A DNA stretch of 64,000 nt from Bacteriovoracaceae bacterium (lineage in GTDB: Bacteria > Bdellovibrionota > Bacteriovoracia > Bacteriovoracales > Bacteriovoracaceae): positions 54,269 through 118,268 of the forward strand of contig JAFMBV010000002.1 in assembly GCA_017858255.1 (NCBI GenBank). The letters are read 5' to 3'. This document shows positions 18,823 through 27,472 of the stretch, one piece after another. How positions within the stretch are numbered: the stretch's first letter is position 1; each line of letters begins with the position of its first letter. The translations under genes and the position numbers were made by a program. The notes under the pieces were generated by a model. The model did not search any database. It was not told where the DNA came from and worked only from the letters and a program-made list of their open reading frames with translations.

Positions 18823-19816
18823 ATTTGTAGCAATGGTGACTCCACTCATCGCCTTTTATCCTCGAATAGCAACGCATACCATTCGCATACTTCAAGTGAT
18901 AGCCATCTTTGATTCTTTTTATATGACTATATGAATGTGGAGGCGGACTAGAAAATACAGCTCCTCTTTTAATAATTCCCAATGGTGTTGCAAAGAATAA
19001 GAGACAGAGAAAAAAGGATAAATTTCTTATCTTTTTATTACTCCAAAAATAAAGGACAGGAATAAAACATAAGAAAGGAAAGATGAAGCTAATCAGGCTG
19101 ACTTTATGCGCCTTTAGTAAGAAGAATGACCACCAATGAGAGAAGGGAAGGCTTGGAAAAAGCGTTTCCAAAATAAATAAGGGAAATACCATGGGTGAAA
19201 GAAGAGAGATGATTAATCCGTAAATAGAACCTAATGGGGAAAACTCTCTATTAAACCAAGCGGAGAGAAGAGCTTGTAAGACGAATAAAAGAATGAAGAG
19301 CGAGGCTTTATTTCGTGTAGTTAGCAATACTCCTAAGAAAATAAACGACAAACAAAAAGAGAGCGGATTCTCTAGATATTGACCCGCTATAAAAGTGAGA
19401 AGGAAAGTCAGGATAAAAGATCTTTCAAGACTTAAATCTATCCATGGATTTTTTCGAAATATACCAAAGACCACCATTCTTTTGAGACTATCAACTCCAG
19501 TGTAGGGAAATACCAATCCGCCTATTACGATTAAAAAGGAAAAGAGAAGACCTTTTCTCCTGGTAAATAAACTTATGATTATTAGGAGACTTCCTAGGTG
19601 TAAACCTGATGGGGTCATTAAGTGCTGAAGATTAAAAGCTTGATGAACTTTTAAGAGGTCGCGTGAGACTCCTTTCTTACTTCCAAATAAATAGGCATTA
19701 ATGAGTGGTTTGTTGCTAAGAGTTGGCAGAGGGTTATAAGCACTAAAGTATTGCTTTTTTCCTGGAGCGATTATCAAAAGTGCAAAAAATATAAGAAGAA
19801 GATAGCGAAAAACCAT
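18821..19816 (-). CDS. ComEC/Rec2-like competence-domain protein (core only)
   Basis: 331 aa with an N-terminal signal/anchor and about eight membrane helices. HLMTPSGLHLGSLL (about residues 65-80) is the conserved HLLxISGLHxG motif of the ComEC channel domain, and GVDSLKRMVVFGIF matches the later P-x-x-R region. ComEC is normally 600-800 aa; here the N-terminal OB domain and the C-terminal metallo-beta-lactamase nuclease domain are missing. It may be a reduced DNA-uptake channel or a different-use paralogue. Confidence 0.7.
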   Translation of the reverse strand: MVFRYLLLIFFALLIIAPGKKQYFSAYNPLPTLSNKPLINAYLFGSKKGVSRDLLKVHQAFNLQHLMTPSGLHLGSLLIIISLFTRRKGLLFSFLIVIGGLVFPYTGVDSLKRMVVFGIFRKNPWIDLSLERSFILTFLLTFIAGQYLENPLSFCLSFIFLGVLLTTRNKASLFILLFVLQALLSAWFNREFSPLGSIYGLIISLLSPMVFPLFILETLFPSLPFSHWWSFFLLKAHKVSLISFIFPFLCFIPVLYFWSNKKIRNLSFFLCLLFFATPLGIIKRGAVFSSPPPHSYSHIKRIKDGYHLKYANGMRCYSRIKGDEWSHHCYK

Positions 19817-19900
19817 AGATAAGATATTGAAAGCTCGATATCGTTGGCTTTTCCCTTAACTTATTAAAAATATTGACCTAAAAAGGTGGAGCCACTCAAA

Positions 19901-20764
19901 ATGAAGGACATAAAGATGGATTTGACGCAAATTTCTCTTGAAAAAGATATTGCTCATTATTTTGAAGAGGATGATCTTCCTCGTAACCTCTTCTATCTTG
20001 AAAAACTTCCAAGGGACTTGGTTAAGTGTAACCTCTTTATTAAGTCCGACCTTATCTTAAGTGGACTCCCATGGTTTCAGGGTACTTTCGAATACCTCGG
20101 TGAGAAGAGTTTTGGCGCCAATATTATAAAAGACTTTGAAGGCAAGTATTTAGAAAAAGGTTCTGTTATTCCCTTAGGTGACCTACCTTTTTCAAAGGCG
20201 CTGACCGGAGAGAGAATCGCTCTAAACCTTTTACAAAGGGCCTCTAATATTTCCACTTTTACTAATAAGTTTGTGGAAAAAGCGAATAAATATAATATCA
20301 AGATACTCGATACAAGGAAGACTACACCTGGTTTACGTTCTCTTGAAAAGTATGCCGTTCGAATGGGTGGGGGATTTAATCATCGTTTAGGTCAGACTGA
20401 CATGTGGATGGTGAAAGACAATCATAAAACTTTCTTTGGTGGTGCCACGCAGGCCATAAACTTCTTTAAAGAAATGGGGGCTTTCTACACTCCTATTGAA
20501 CTTGAAGTTCATGATGAGAAGGAGTTTGAAATGGCAAAGGCGAATAATATTCAACATGTCATGCTAGATAACTTTTCACCTGAGAGAGTAAAAGAGCTTG
20601 TTAAAAAGAAACCAAATTCTATGACAATCGAAGTTTCTGGTGGAATTAATCTTGAAACTCTGGATTCTTATTTAATCCCTGGAGTGGATGCTATTAGTGT
20701 CGGTGCTCTTACTTATGGTGCTCCAGCTGTTGATATATCTTTTAAATTTCAAAGAGCGGAATAA
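19901..20764 (+). CDS. nadC: nicotinate-nucleotide pyrophosphorylase (carboxylating)
   Basis: Quinolinate phosphoribosyltransferase, the step of de novo NAD synthesis that makes nicotinate mononucleotide from quinolinate and PRPP. Hallmarks are GERIALNLLQRASNIST, ILDTRKTTPGLRSLEKYAVRMGGG (quoted in part: DTRKTTPGLR), NHRLGQTDMWMVKDNH, EVHDEKEFE and VSGGINLE. ATG 19901, behind AGGTGGAG, is the likely start; an in-frame GTG at 19886 overlaps that ribosome-binding site. No nadA or nadB is nearby. Confidence 0.94.
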   Translation: MKDIKMDLTQISLEKDIAHYFEEDDLPRNLFYLEKLPRDLVKCNLFIKSDLILSGLPWFQGTFEYLGEKSFGANIIKDFEGKYLEKGSVIPLGDLPFSKALTGERIALNLLQRASNISTFTNKFVEKANKYNIKILDTRKTTPGLRSLEKYAVRMGGGFNHRLGQTDMWMVKDNHKTFFGGATQAINFFKEMGAFYTPIELEVHDEKEFEMAKANNIQHVMLDNFSPERVKELVKKKPNSMTIEVSGGINLETLDSYLIPGVDAISVGALTYGAPAVDISFKFQRAE

Positions 20765-20830
20765 GAGCGCCTACTTTATCAATCGATGTTCTTAAACTAG
20801 AAATTATAAATCACAGATACATTGAAGTGA

Positions 20831-20848
20831 GCCCCTCCGAGGAGGGGC
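20831..20848. repeat. GC-rich hairpin downstream of nadC
   Basis: GCCCCTC (20831-20837) pairs with GAGGGGC (20842-20848) with a CGAG loop. There is no T tract in either direction, so it is a terminator only if factor-assisted. Confidence 0.5.
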
Positions 20849-20876
20849 CTTAGGGACGTCTGGTTGAGGGGTCTAG

Positions 20877-20951
20877 ATGGTTTTCCTTTACCGAACTCTA
20901 GAAGAGATGGGTCATATGCCTCGCCTTTATGAATTGTTCATTGGCAGATAA
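20877..20951 (+). CDS. possible 24-aa small protein
   Basis: ATG GTT TTC ... with GAGGGG about 6 nt upstream opens 24 codons to TAA. The peptide reads MVFLYRTLEEMGHMPRLYEL plus four residues, a mixed amphipathic sequence without a signal peptide. There is no known homologue to compare. It sits in the 239-bp gap between nadC and the minus-strand pentapeptide-like gene. Evidence is only the ribosome-binding site and codon make-up. Confidence 0.25.
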   Translation: MVFLYRTLEEMGHMPRLYELFIGR

Positions 20952-21003
20952 ATCCTTGAGGCAATGATGAATGTCTATCTTTAGCCAAAATTATAAATTT
21001 GTT

Positions 21004-21606
21004 TTAAGCGGCCTTAAGCTTATTAAAGGCCTGTTGAACGGCGCTAATAAGGTCAATTTTTAAGGAAGCCGTGGCCTCTTCATTTGTACCTTTTGATGCA
21101 ATAAACGCCTGATCTTTTAAAGCTTCATTTTCTAAAGCTTCTTCCCAAGTGACAGGTTCAAGTTCCTGACAGTTGATAATTTTGTTTTCCTCTTTACTTA
21201 GAAAGTAGGAGAACTTGTGGTCGTATTGTGTAAAAGCGATCGTGCATTTTTTGATTGGACTAACTGAAAAAGTCGTATCTTCCAATTTGCAACCGTTAAA
21301 GCGACAGTGTTGCATCTGAGTAAATTCAAACTTGCAATCTGTGAACGTGCAATTAATGAAATTGCAGTTCTCAAATTTGTTGGCGTAAAACACACAAGAC
21401 TCGAAGGTAACATCAGTGAAAGTGGTGAGAGAAAACAGAGAGCCAGATACGGCCAAGCTACTGAAATGACGAGACTTTATCTCTTCATTCTCAATGATCT
21501 CATAAAGACCAGTAGCAGAGGCCTCATCAATGCCCAGTCTTTCTCCAGCGGTGAGTTGGTGAGAGAGAGAAAGTTGGGCATCAATGAATTGGGTTAGTGT
21601 GTTCAT
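21004..21606 (-). CDS. pentapeptide-repeat-like protein
   Basis: 200 aa. The central part (about residues 45-125) is a right-handed quadrilateral beta-helix-like repeat with Phe at the core position and frequent Cys: TFESCVFYANKFENCNFINC and on through TDCKFEFTQMQHCRFNGCKLED. The C-terminus is a helical tail. Proteins of this fold can mimic DNA or act as scaffolds; role unknown here. It is divergent from the XRE regulator at 21862, and the shared upstream region contains the TTGCA cluster. Confidence 0.7.
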   Translation of the reverse strand: MNTLTQFIDAQLSLSHQLTAGERLGIDEASATGLYEIIENEEIKSRHFSSLAVSGSLFSLTTFTDVTFESCVFYANKFENCNFINCTFTDCKFEFTQMQHCRFNGCKLEDTTFSVSPIKKCTIAFTQYDHKFSYFLSKEENKIINCQELEPVTWEEALENEALKDQAFIASKGTNEEATASLKIDLISAVQQAFNKLKAA

Positions 21607-21668
21607 AATGTTTCCCCGAGCCTTGTGGTTGTGCTTGGTTGTGTGTTGCGTTATCCAAGCCTGATCCC

Positions 21669-21697
21669 AGTTTAGAATAGTTGACCATTTGCGTCAA
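21669..21697 (-). promoter_or_regulatory. promoter of the pentapeptide-like gene
   Basis: On the minus strand, TTGACG (21697-21692) and TAAACT (21674-21669) are separated by 17 nt, a good sigma70-type layout, 63 nt from the start codon. Confidence 0.5.
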
Positions 21698-21705
21698 GCA
21701 ATTTG

Positions 21706-21774
21706 ATTGCACGGTGCAATAAATAATTGCAGAATACTGTTATTTCAGGCAGTTGCATTGCGTAATAAGTTGCA
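21706..21774. promoter_or_regulatory. candidate operator: palindrome plus TTGCA half-sites
   Basis: ATTGCACGGTGCAAT (21706-21720) is a perfect 15-bp palindrome lying directly upstream of the minus-strand -35 box. Three more TTGCA words follow at 21727-21731, 21753-21757 and 21770-21774. The placement between two divergent genes, one of which encodes an HTH protein, suggests that this regulator binds here. This is inference. Confidence 0.55.
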
Positions 21775-21861
21775 CATTGAATTAAGGTCAATAACTGACT
21801 GTGCCGATAAGTCCTTGAAGGCCCGATAAAGAAGGCCGTTGCATAGGCAAGGGGTAATCTC

Positions 21862-22485
21862 ATGGCGCAATTTGATAAAGAAAAAATCTCACTATTCCTA
21901 GGGGCAGTCCGGAAATATATGGAGATAAGAGGCCCCATGACTCAGAGAGAGCTTGCTGATGCTACAAATACTGGTGTCTCGACTATGAGTCGCTTTCTTA
22001 ATCAGCAAACTCAAGAGCTAAATCCCAACCTTATAGCTAATATAGCCGCCAAATTAAACATTCCACCTATGGAAATCATTGATTTTGTCGAAGAGGACTA
22101 TAGTGATGAGTTTCTTCGGCTTGTGAAGTTCTATAAAGGCGAAGAGGCAAGTGAGCCTACCCAAACTAGTGCGAAGCAGCCTGTTGGAGAGGACGAAAGT
22201 TTTGATGATGAAGAAGGTCAGGAAGAACTTGCGAAGGCCCTTGATGAAGGCGGAAGCAAGAAGAACGCTACGGCCACGATTAAAGTAGGAAGTAAAAAAA
22301 CAAAGCTAACTTATGTGTCAGAAGGTGAAGGAAGCTTGAAAGACAAAATTAAAAGTCTTTCTCTTCATCAAAAAGGTTTCCTTAGTGGGTTTTTAACTTT
22401 GGATAATGATGGCCGTGATTTAGTGGCGAATGTTGGCAATGAAATAATTAATCATCTAAAGCAAAAGGGATTAGACGATTGGTAA
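21862..22485 (+). CDS. XRE-type HTH transcriptional regulator
   Basis: 207 aa. An N-terminal helix-turn-helix (RGPMTQRELADATNTGVSTM ... SRFLNQQTQELNPNLIANIA) matches the lambda-repressor/XRE class at residues about 15-75. It is followed by an acidic, low-complexity linker and a basic C-terminal part. The ribosome-binding site is GGGG upstream of ATG 21862. It probably regulates itself and the divergent pentapeptide-like gene. The last 7 bp overlap the next gene. Confidence 0.82.
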   Translation: MAQFDKEKISLFLGAVRKYMEIRGPMTQRELADATNTGVSTMSRFLNQQTQELNPNLIANIAAKLNIPPMEIIDFVEEDYSDEFLRLVKFYKGEEASEPTQTSAKQPVGEDESFDDEEGQEELAKALDEGGSKKNATATIKVGSKKTKLTYVSEGEGSLKDKIKSLSLHQKGFLSGFLTLDNDGRDLVANVGNEIINHLKQKGLDDW

Positions 22486-23297
22486 GAATTAAAACGCTTT
22501 ATCTTATTTGTTTGAGTTTCATCTTCTCCCTTTCTATATGGGGAGATGCTGGAAACATTCACGTCTATTTCCTTTCACGTCCAGGTGTTAAGGGGACTCT
22601 TCATAATCTTTCACCTGTGCCTCGTTTTACATACTCTGCAATTGCTCAAGTAAATTTAAAAGAAGAGGAATTTAAATGTGAACCTTTTGGTGAAGGATGT
22701 TTTCACCCTCAGCTCGGTTATATTGAAGAACAGGGCAAGGTTATGAAAGCCAGAGAGCGCAAGCTTAAAGATGTCGAGGTTAAAACAATCAATGCAGAAG
22801 AGGTAAACCTTATTGACTGCGATAAGGAGTATTACTTTGATATGTATTGTGGCCAAGCAAATAAGAAGAATGCTCAAAAGAGCGTTCCCTCTCACTTTGA
22901 ATTATGGGTAGATGTTAGTAGTTCTATGCGCCAGGTAGATTTCTCTAGTGATCAATCTTATTGTGAACGGAGAAGAATTGTCGCCAAGCTTAAGGACTCT
23001 TGTAAGGGTAAAGTCGATATTTATAGTTTCAATACCTCTCGCAAATCCCTTGGCCAACTAGAAAATGCGTGCCTGAATCATGGAACTAATGATGGCGGTC
23101 GTATTGTAAAGTGGCTCAAGCAAACAGACGCTAAAAATGTTGTTATCATCACTGATGTAGATGAGTATATAGGTGAGTTTAGGGAGTATCTAGACCTAGT
23201 CGGCGCTAAAATTACAGGCATAGGCGTTGAGCCCTTCTTCGCTGAGAATCTATATTCATCAATTGATAAGTTTTCTTCTTTTTGTCCATCTAAGTAA
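22479..23297 (+). CDS. secreted vWA-like domain protein
   Basis: 272 aa from TTG, with AAAAGGGA 8 nt upstream. A signal peptide (through SIWGDA) is followed by a Cys-containing region, then HFELWVDVSSSMRQVD, which contains the DxSxS part of a MIDAS metal site typical of von Willebrand A domains, and later VVIITDVDEYIGEF. Likely an envelope protein that binds a divalent cation and a protein partner. It overlaps the regulator gene by 7 bp, so the two may be co-expressed. Confidence 0.75.
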   Translation: MVRIKTLYLICLSFIFSLSIWGDAGNIHVYFLSRPGVKGTLHNLSPVPRFTYSAIAQVNLKEEEFKCEPFGEGCFHPQLGYIEEQGKVMKARERKLKDVEVKTINAEEVNLIDCDKEYYFDMYCGQANKKNAQKSVPSHFELWVDVSSSMRQVDFSSDQSYCERRRIVAKLKDSCKGKVDIYSFNTSRKSLGQLENACLNHGTNDGGRIVKWLKQTDAKNVVIITDVDEYIGEFREYLDLVGAKITGIGVEPFFAENLYSSIDKFSSFCPSK

Positions 23298-23359
23298 TTT
23301 ATAAGTCTAAATACCAATCGAATAAGACAAGGTTTATAAACCTGTGTTAAGAATAGTTC

Positions 23360-24433
23360 ATGGATAAAAAATTTGTCTCTTGGTCTAAGAAGGAATTTAA
23401 AGACCTTCCTTGGCGTAAAAATCGTTCTCTCTATGGCACTCTTGTTAGTGAAATAATGTTGCAACAAACAACAGTGGGCACTGTTGTTAATCACTTCGAT
23501 AGATTTTTAAAGGTGTTTCCTGATTTAAAAACCCTCGCGTCTGCAACAGAAGAAGAGGTTTGTGCCCAATGGCAGGGGCTAGGTTACTACCGACGGGCCC
23601 GTAATCTCAGAAAGGCCGCAATTTCTCTTGTTGAAGATTGGCAGGGAGAGTTTCCAAAAAGTACGGAGCAATTAAAAACAATACCGGGAATTGGTGATTA
23701 TACAGCGGGCGCCTTGATGGCGATTGGTATGAATAAACCGGCCTTAGCTGTTGACGCTAACCTTGAGCGCGTTTTGGCCCGCTACTTTGACTTGGGTGAA
23801 GCTAAAGGCTTAAAGCTTCAAAAGTTGATTTATGCTCAATATAGAGAAGGGGTTTTTAATGCTCACTTTAAAAACTTAAAACCCAGAGAGCTCAATGAGG
23901 GGCTTATGGATCTTGGTCGTGTCTATTGTCAGGCAAGAAGGGCAGACTGTTTTCTTTGTCCGTTAAATAAGACATGTGTAGTTTATACAAGTGGAAAAAA
24001 TCCACTAGAAGTTCCTGTGGTTAATAGTGCTCAAAAGAAAAAAGAAAGCTTTGAGTTATCTCTTTTAAGAGTGGTTGTTAAGCGGGGTGGGAAAATTTTA
24101 GGACAAATCAAAACGGAAGATGAATGGCTTTCGGGGCAAATAGAGATCCCTACTTTTATTTTAAAAAGTCAGGATAAAAAGTTAAAACAATACCCCTCTT
24201 TAAAGCTGAAATTGGCCGATTATAAGGATCTTCCCCTTATTAAAACGGCTATCACTAAGTACAAGATTCAAAACTACATTATGGTAGTCAATAATAAGGA
24301 ATTTCAGTCGCTTACGAAGGACTCAACTGGTCCTCTAAGTTATAAATATTTCAACTTTAATGGACGGGATCACCACTTCTCAACTACAACACTTAAAACT
24401 TTTCAAAAGATCGGATTAGAGGTCCCCAAATGA
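23360..24433 (+). CDS. mutY: A/G-specific adenine glycosylase MutY
   Basis: Removes adenine mispaired with 8-oxoguanine. Visible are EIMLQQTTVGTVVNHF, the helix-hairpin-helix GIGDYTAGALMAIG with the following catalytic Asp in AVDANLERVLARYF, the iron-sulfur ligands CQARRADCFLCPLNKTC, and a C-terminal Nudix-like 8-oxoG recognition domain (DEWLSGQIEIP). The length of 357 aa is normal. The stop overlaps the next ATG (ATGA). Confidence 0.95.
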   Translation: MDKKFVSWSKKEFKDLPWRKNRSLYGTLVSEIMLQQTTVGTVVNHFDRFLKVFPDLKTLASATEEEVCAQWQGLGYYRRARNLRKAAISLVEDWQGEFPKSTEQLKTIPGIGDYTAGALMAIGMNKPALAVDANLERVLARYFDLGEAKGLKLQKLIYAQYREGVFNAHFKNLKPRELNEGLMDLGRVYCQARRADCFLCPLNKTCVVYTSGKNPLEVPVVNSAQKKKESFELSLLRVVVKRGGKILGQIKTEDEWLSGQIEIPTFILKSQDKKLKQYPSLKLKLADYKDLPLIKTAITKYKIQNYIMVVNNKEFQSLTKDSTGPLSYKYFNFNGRDHHFSTTTLKTFQKIGLEVPK

Positions 24434-25581
24434 AAATACTAAGTACCATTGTTTTTAGCCTTCTTTGTTTTTCATTAATGGCAAATGCATCTGCCGAAAC
24501 TTTTAAGGTAACAACTTATAATTTAGGACTTGCTCATACTTTCGTTCCTTTTGCTAAAGAAAGGTTGGAGCCTTTAGCAGAAAAACTTGCGAGTTATGAT
24601 ACTGATATTCTTTGCTTACAAGAAGTCTGGGAAAAGAAGGATCAAAAGAAGCTTAATCGTAAACTGGAAAAATCTTTTCCTTATAGTTTTAAAACCAAAA
24701 TTAAAAATTTTCGTGAAGGAAGTCGACCGACTTGTAAGATAAAAGAAATTTTTGGTGAAGGGAAATTTGTTAGTTGTATGCAAAGTCAGTGTAGTGGTAA
24801 AGAGGGCGATGAGTTCACTGACTGTATTATCGAAAAATGTGGTGAGCCTCTTGATAATTTAAAAGTCACAAATCGTACCTGTGCTACTGCACTTATGGCC
24901 CAAGTTGGAAAGAGTCCTATCGCGAGTATCTTGACTCTTGTTAACCCGCTTTGGCGTGCAGGTCTTTTTGCTTATAAAGGTTCAAATGGTTTAATGCTCT
25001 ACTCTAAATATCCAATTCTTGAAAAACGTCATGTGGACTTCAAGGAAGTTTCAACCCTAAATAAGAGGGCTGCTCTTCAAGCAGTTGTTGATATTAAAGG
25101 TAAAAAAGTCCAAGTCCTTTGTACCCATATAACATCTGATTTATCGGAAACGGTTCCCTACACCGGTATTTTTGCTGATTGGGGAACTGAGAACACGGAA
25201 CAAATGAATCGCCTTTTGCAAACATCAAATCAAAAGCTTTACCCAACCATTCTTTTGGGTGATTTCAACTGCGGGTACGAAGATCTTCCTAATGGATTAG
25301 CTTCAGAGCTTCCTGGCAGTTGTAAGCAAACTGAGGATTGGGGCTTTACTGACCCTCTTAGTGAGAGCACCAAGGAGTGTACATTTTGTAAGGATAACCT
25401 TCTCAATGATGGTGATGTTAGAAGTCTAGCGATAGACCATATTTTCTTGAAGGACCTAAAGGCCCGTTCTAGTCGAGTTCTCTTTAAAGAGAAGATCCAG
25501 ATTAAGACCAAAAAAGAGGGCCAGGTTTCGACTCAGCTCTCTGATCACTATGGTTACGAGGTTCTCGTAGAGTTTCCTTAG
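24430..25581 (+). CDS. secreted endonuclease/exonuclease/phosphatase-fold protein
   Basis: 383 aa with a signal peptide (LLCFSLMANASA). The DNase I-like fold is marked by TTYNLG, ILCLQEVWEKK (catalytic Glu), LGDFNCG (Asp-Asn), AIDHIFL and LSDHYGYEVLVEF (Asp-His). Between strands lies an unusual Cys-rich insertion (about residues 100-150, with five or more Cys) that suggests disulfides outside the cytoplasm. It could be a nuclease or a sphingomyelinase-like phosphodiesterase; the motifs do not choose. It is coupled to mutY by an ATGA overlap. Confidence 0.82.
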   Translation: MKILSTIVFSLLCFSLMANASAETFKVTTYNLGLAHTFVPFAKERLEPLAEKLASYDTDILCLQEVWEKKDQKKLNRKLEKSFPYSFKTKIKNFREGSRPTCKIKEIFGEGKFVSCMQSQCSGKEGDEFTDCIIEKCGEPLDNLKVTNRTCATALMAQVGKSPIASILTLVNPLWRAGLFAYKGSNGLMLYSKYPILEKRHVDFKEVSTLNKRAALQAVVDIKGKKVQVLCTHITSDLSETVPYTGIFADWGTENTEQMNRLLQTSNQKLYPTILLGDFNCGYEDLPNGLASELPGSCKQTEDWGFTDPLSESTKECTFCKDNLLNDGDVRSLAIDHIFLKDLKARSSRVLFKEKIQIKTKKEGQVSTQLSDHYGYEVLVEFP

Positions 25582-25635
25582 ATATTGACAGTTTATCCGT
25601 AGTTTCAGACACTTAACTTATACACGGAGGTATAC

Positions 25636-26100
25636 ATGTTAAGAGGCGTCATATTGCTTGTTCTGGCAGCTTTTTTAGGTTCTTGTTCATCAATTAATAA
25701 ATCACATATGAATGCATCGATTGGAATTTCTATTTCCAGTCCAATGGACGCAAAAATTGATGTGGATATGACGAAAAAGTTAGTGGGCTATGCCTCTGGT
25801 GGTTACCTGTTTCACCTCTTAAAGGTAAGTGGAGATTCTAAGTATGCGGATGGAATTGCTTTCAATAGTCCAGGTGGTAAAGAAGGTGGTTTTTTTAACG
25901 GTATTTTGAATGCTATTAGCAAGGTAGAGGAAATTAAAGGGGCTGCAGCTTATAATGCGATTAGAACCTCTGATGCCGATGTCTTAATAAACCCACAATA
26001 TATAGTAGAAGAAGGTAACTGGAATCCATTTTATAAGCTTATTAAAGTTAAGGTTACTGGATATCCAGGAAAAGTTATCTCTATTAAAAACCAAAGGTAG
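25636..26100 (+). CDS. small lipoprotein
   Basis: 154 aa with GGAGGT 5 nt before ATG. The lipobox is LGSC (Cys about 17). The mature domain alternates Gly-rich strands and ends DADVLINPQYIVEEGNW ... VKVTGYPG, a pattern seen in TRL-like and other small outer-membrane lipoproteins. Function unknown. It is followed 9 bp later by another secreted protein. Confidence 0.72.
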   Translation: MLRGVILLVLAAFLGSCSSINKSHMNASIGISISSPMDAKIDVDMTKKLVGYASGGYLFHLLKVSGDSKYADGIAFNSPGGKEGGFFNGILNAISKVEEIKGAAAYNAIRTSDADVLINPQYIVEEGNWNPFYKLIKVKVTGYPGKVISIKNQR

Positions 26101-26109
26101 GGAGTCTAC

Positions 26110-26727
26110 TTGAGACTTTTATTCACCCTTTGTTTCATATTGATTTTGGCCGGGGAGGTTTTTGCAACTCTTCCCGAGGACTCAAAGTTTGTCGCCAGAA
26201 TACTTGGAGCTTCTGACTCCAAGAGAACGATTCTTGTAAACAGAGGTCGTGAAAATGGTTTAACTCCAGACCTCCATGCTAAAGTTTCTATTCCTAGTGG
26301 AGTTATTGCTAGGGCAGTAATAGTTAAGCTCTCACCTTCGCGCTCCGTGTGGTCTGTTTATCGAATCTTCAGTAAAGATCAAATTACCGCTCAAACTGTG
26401 GCCACATTTAAAGTGTCTAGTCCGGTAAAGCTAACGACAGATGAGTCACGTGCATTGGGTATCCTAGCTGAGAAGGTCGACAAGAAAAGAGAAAAAATTC
26501 CTGAGGACCCAACCTTTGATAAAAAACAGAAAACTATTGGTCGCCAAATTTTGAGAAGCCAGAGAATCACCAGCCAGTTTGATAATATTGATTACACAAA
26601 CCTTGAACAGGACGATCAAATTGTCTCAAATCCTACGCTTGACCCTGACCTTGATTGGGGCGCTCTCAATGGAAAAAAAGATGGTGAGGGTTTTGAAAGA
26701 GGGTTAGATTACAGTCAGTTAAGATAA
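26110..26727 (+). CDS. secreted hypothetical protein
   Basis: 205 aa from TTG, with GGGAG upstream. A signal peptide ends near VFA. The region ILVNRGRENGLTPDLHAKVS resembles the start of FlgT/curli-type assembly modules where a strand precedes NRG.xGL, but the match is short. The C-terminus is charged and probably disordered. It appears to be in one unit with the lipoprotein upstream. Confidence 0.6.
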   Translation: MRLLFTLCFILILAGEVFATLPEDSKFVARILGASDSKRTILVNRGRENGLTPDLHAKVSIPSGVIARAVIVKLSPSRSVWSVYRIFSKDQITAQTVATFKVSSPVKLTTDESRALGILAEKVDKKREKIPEDPTFDKKQKTIGRQILRSQRITSQFDNIDYTNLEQDDQIVSNPTLDPDLDWGALNGKKDGEGFERGLDYSQLR

Positions 26728-26790
26728 TAACGGCCTGTAATTTCTTCATGATTAAGATCTTTCTTTAAAAATTTAAATTAGAATGCCCAG

Positions 26791-27357
26791 ATGAAATTAT
26801 CACTACTCATTACTATTCTATTTTTATCGCTCTCTACTTATTCAATAGAGATAACAAGAATCATTGTTTTAAAAAGCGAAAGAACTCTGCAGTTGTGGGA
26901 AGGGAAGAACCTTTATAAAACCTATCCTGTTAAATTAAGTTTATCTTATAACAATCCTCTTTTTACAGCTGGCCCTAAGAGAAGGGAAGGGGATATGCAG
27001 ACGCCTGTGGGCTTCTATAAAATATCTAAGAAGCGTGAAAGAACGAGTTATCCCAAGTCTCTTCTGATTAGTTACCCCAATGAAAAAGACCGTCACAATG
27101 CTAGGGTCTTAGGAATACCTGAAGATCAAATTGGTGGAATGATTCTGATTCATGGAAATCCTTATCGTCCAAGCCCAGCCGTTAGGGCCTTTGGTAAGAA
27201 GCTTGGTATTGGCGAGGAAACAATTGATCAATGGGCCAGAGACTATTTTTATCCTTATTTTGATTGGACCAATGGCTGTATTGCGGTAGCCGATGAAGAT
27301 ATGAATGAGATCTTTGAACTAATTAAAAAAGACACTCTTATAAATATCTATCCTTAA
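26791..27357 (+). CDS. L,D-transpeptidase (YkuD-fold)
   Basis: 188 aa with a signal peptide. It crosslinks peptidoglycan at 3-3 positions or attaches proteins to it. The YkuD motif is present: MQTPVGFYKISKK, IHGNPY (His of the motif) and the catalytic FDWTNGCIAVADEDM (Cys about 168). The usual SHGC variant here reads TNGC. It is periplasmic. It may modify the cell's own wall or, in a predatory lifestyle, a prey's wall; the latter is speculation. Confidence 0.9.
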   Translation: MKLSLLITILFLSLSTYSIEITRIIVLKSERTLQLWEGKNLYKTYPVKLSLSYNNPLFTAGPKRREGDMQTPVGFYKISKKRERTSYPKSLLISYPNEKDRHNARVLGIPEDQIGGMILIHGNPYRPSPAVRAFGKKLGIGEETIDQWARDYFYPYFDWTNGCIAVADEDMNEIFELIKKDTLINIYP

Positions 27358-27472
27358 AATAAAAATCCTAATTCAGCTACTTGGTAGCGACCAGCCGACT
27401 AAATTGACTCAAAATTGACATTGACCTCATGAACTTAACCTGGAAATAAGGCATATTAATTATGGGCTTACG

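Noticed and set aside
20831..20848. GC-rich hairpin after nadC as an intrinsic terminator
   Set aside because: It has no T tract on either side, so it was listed as a hairpin only.
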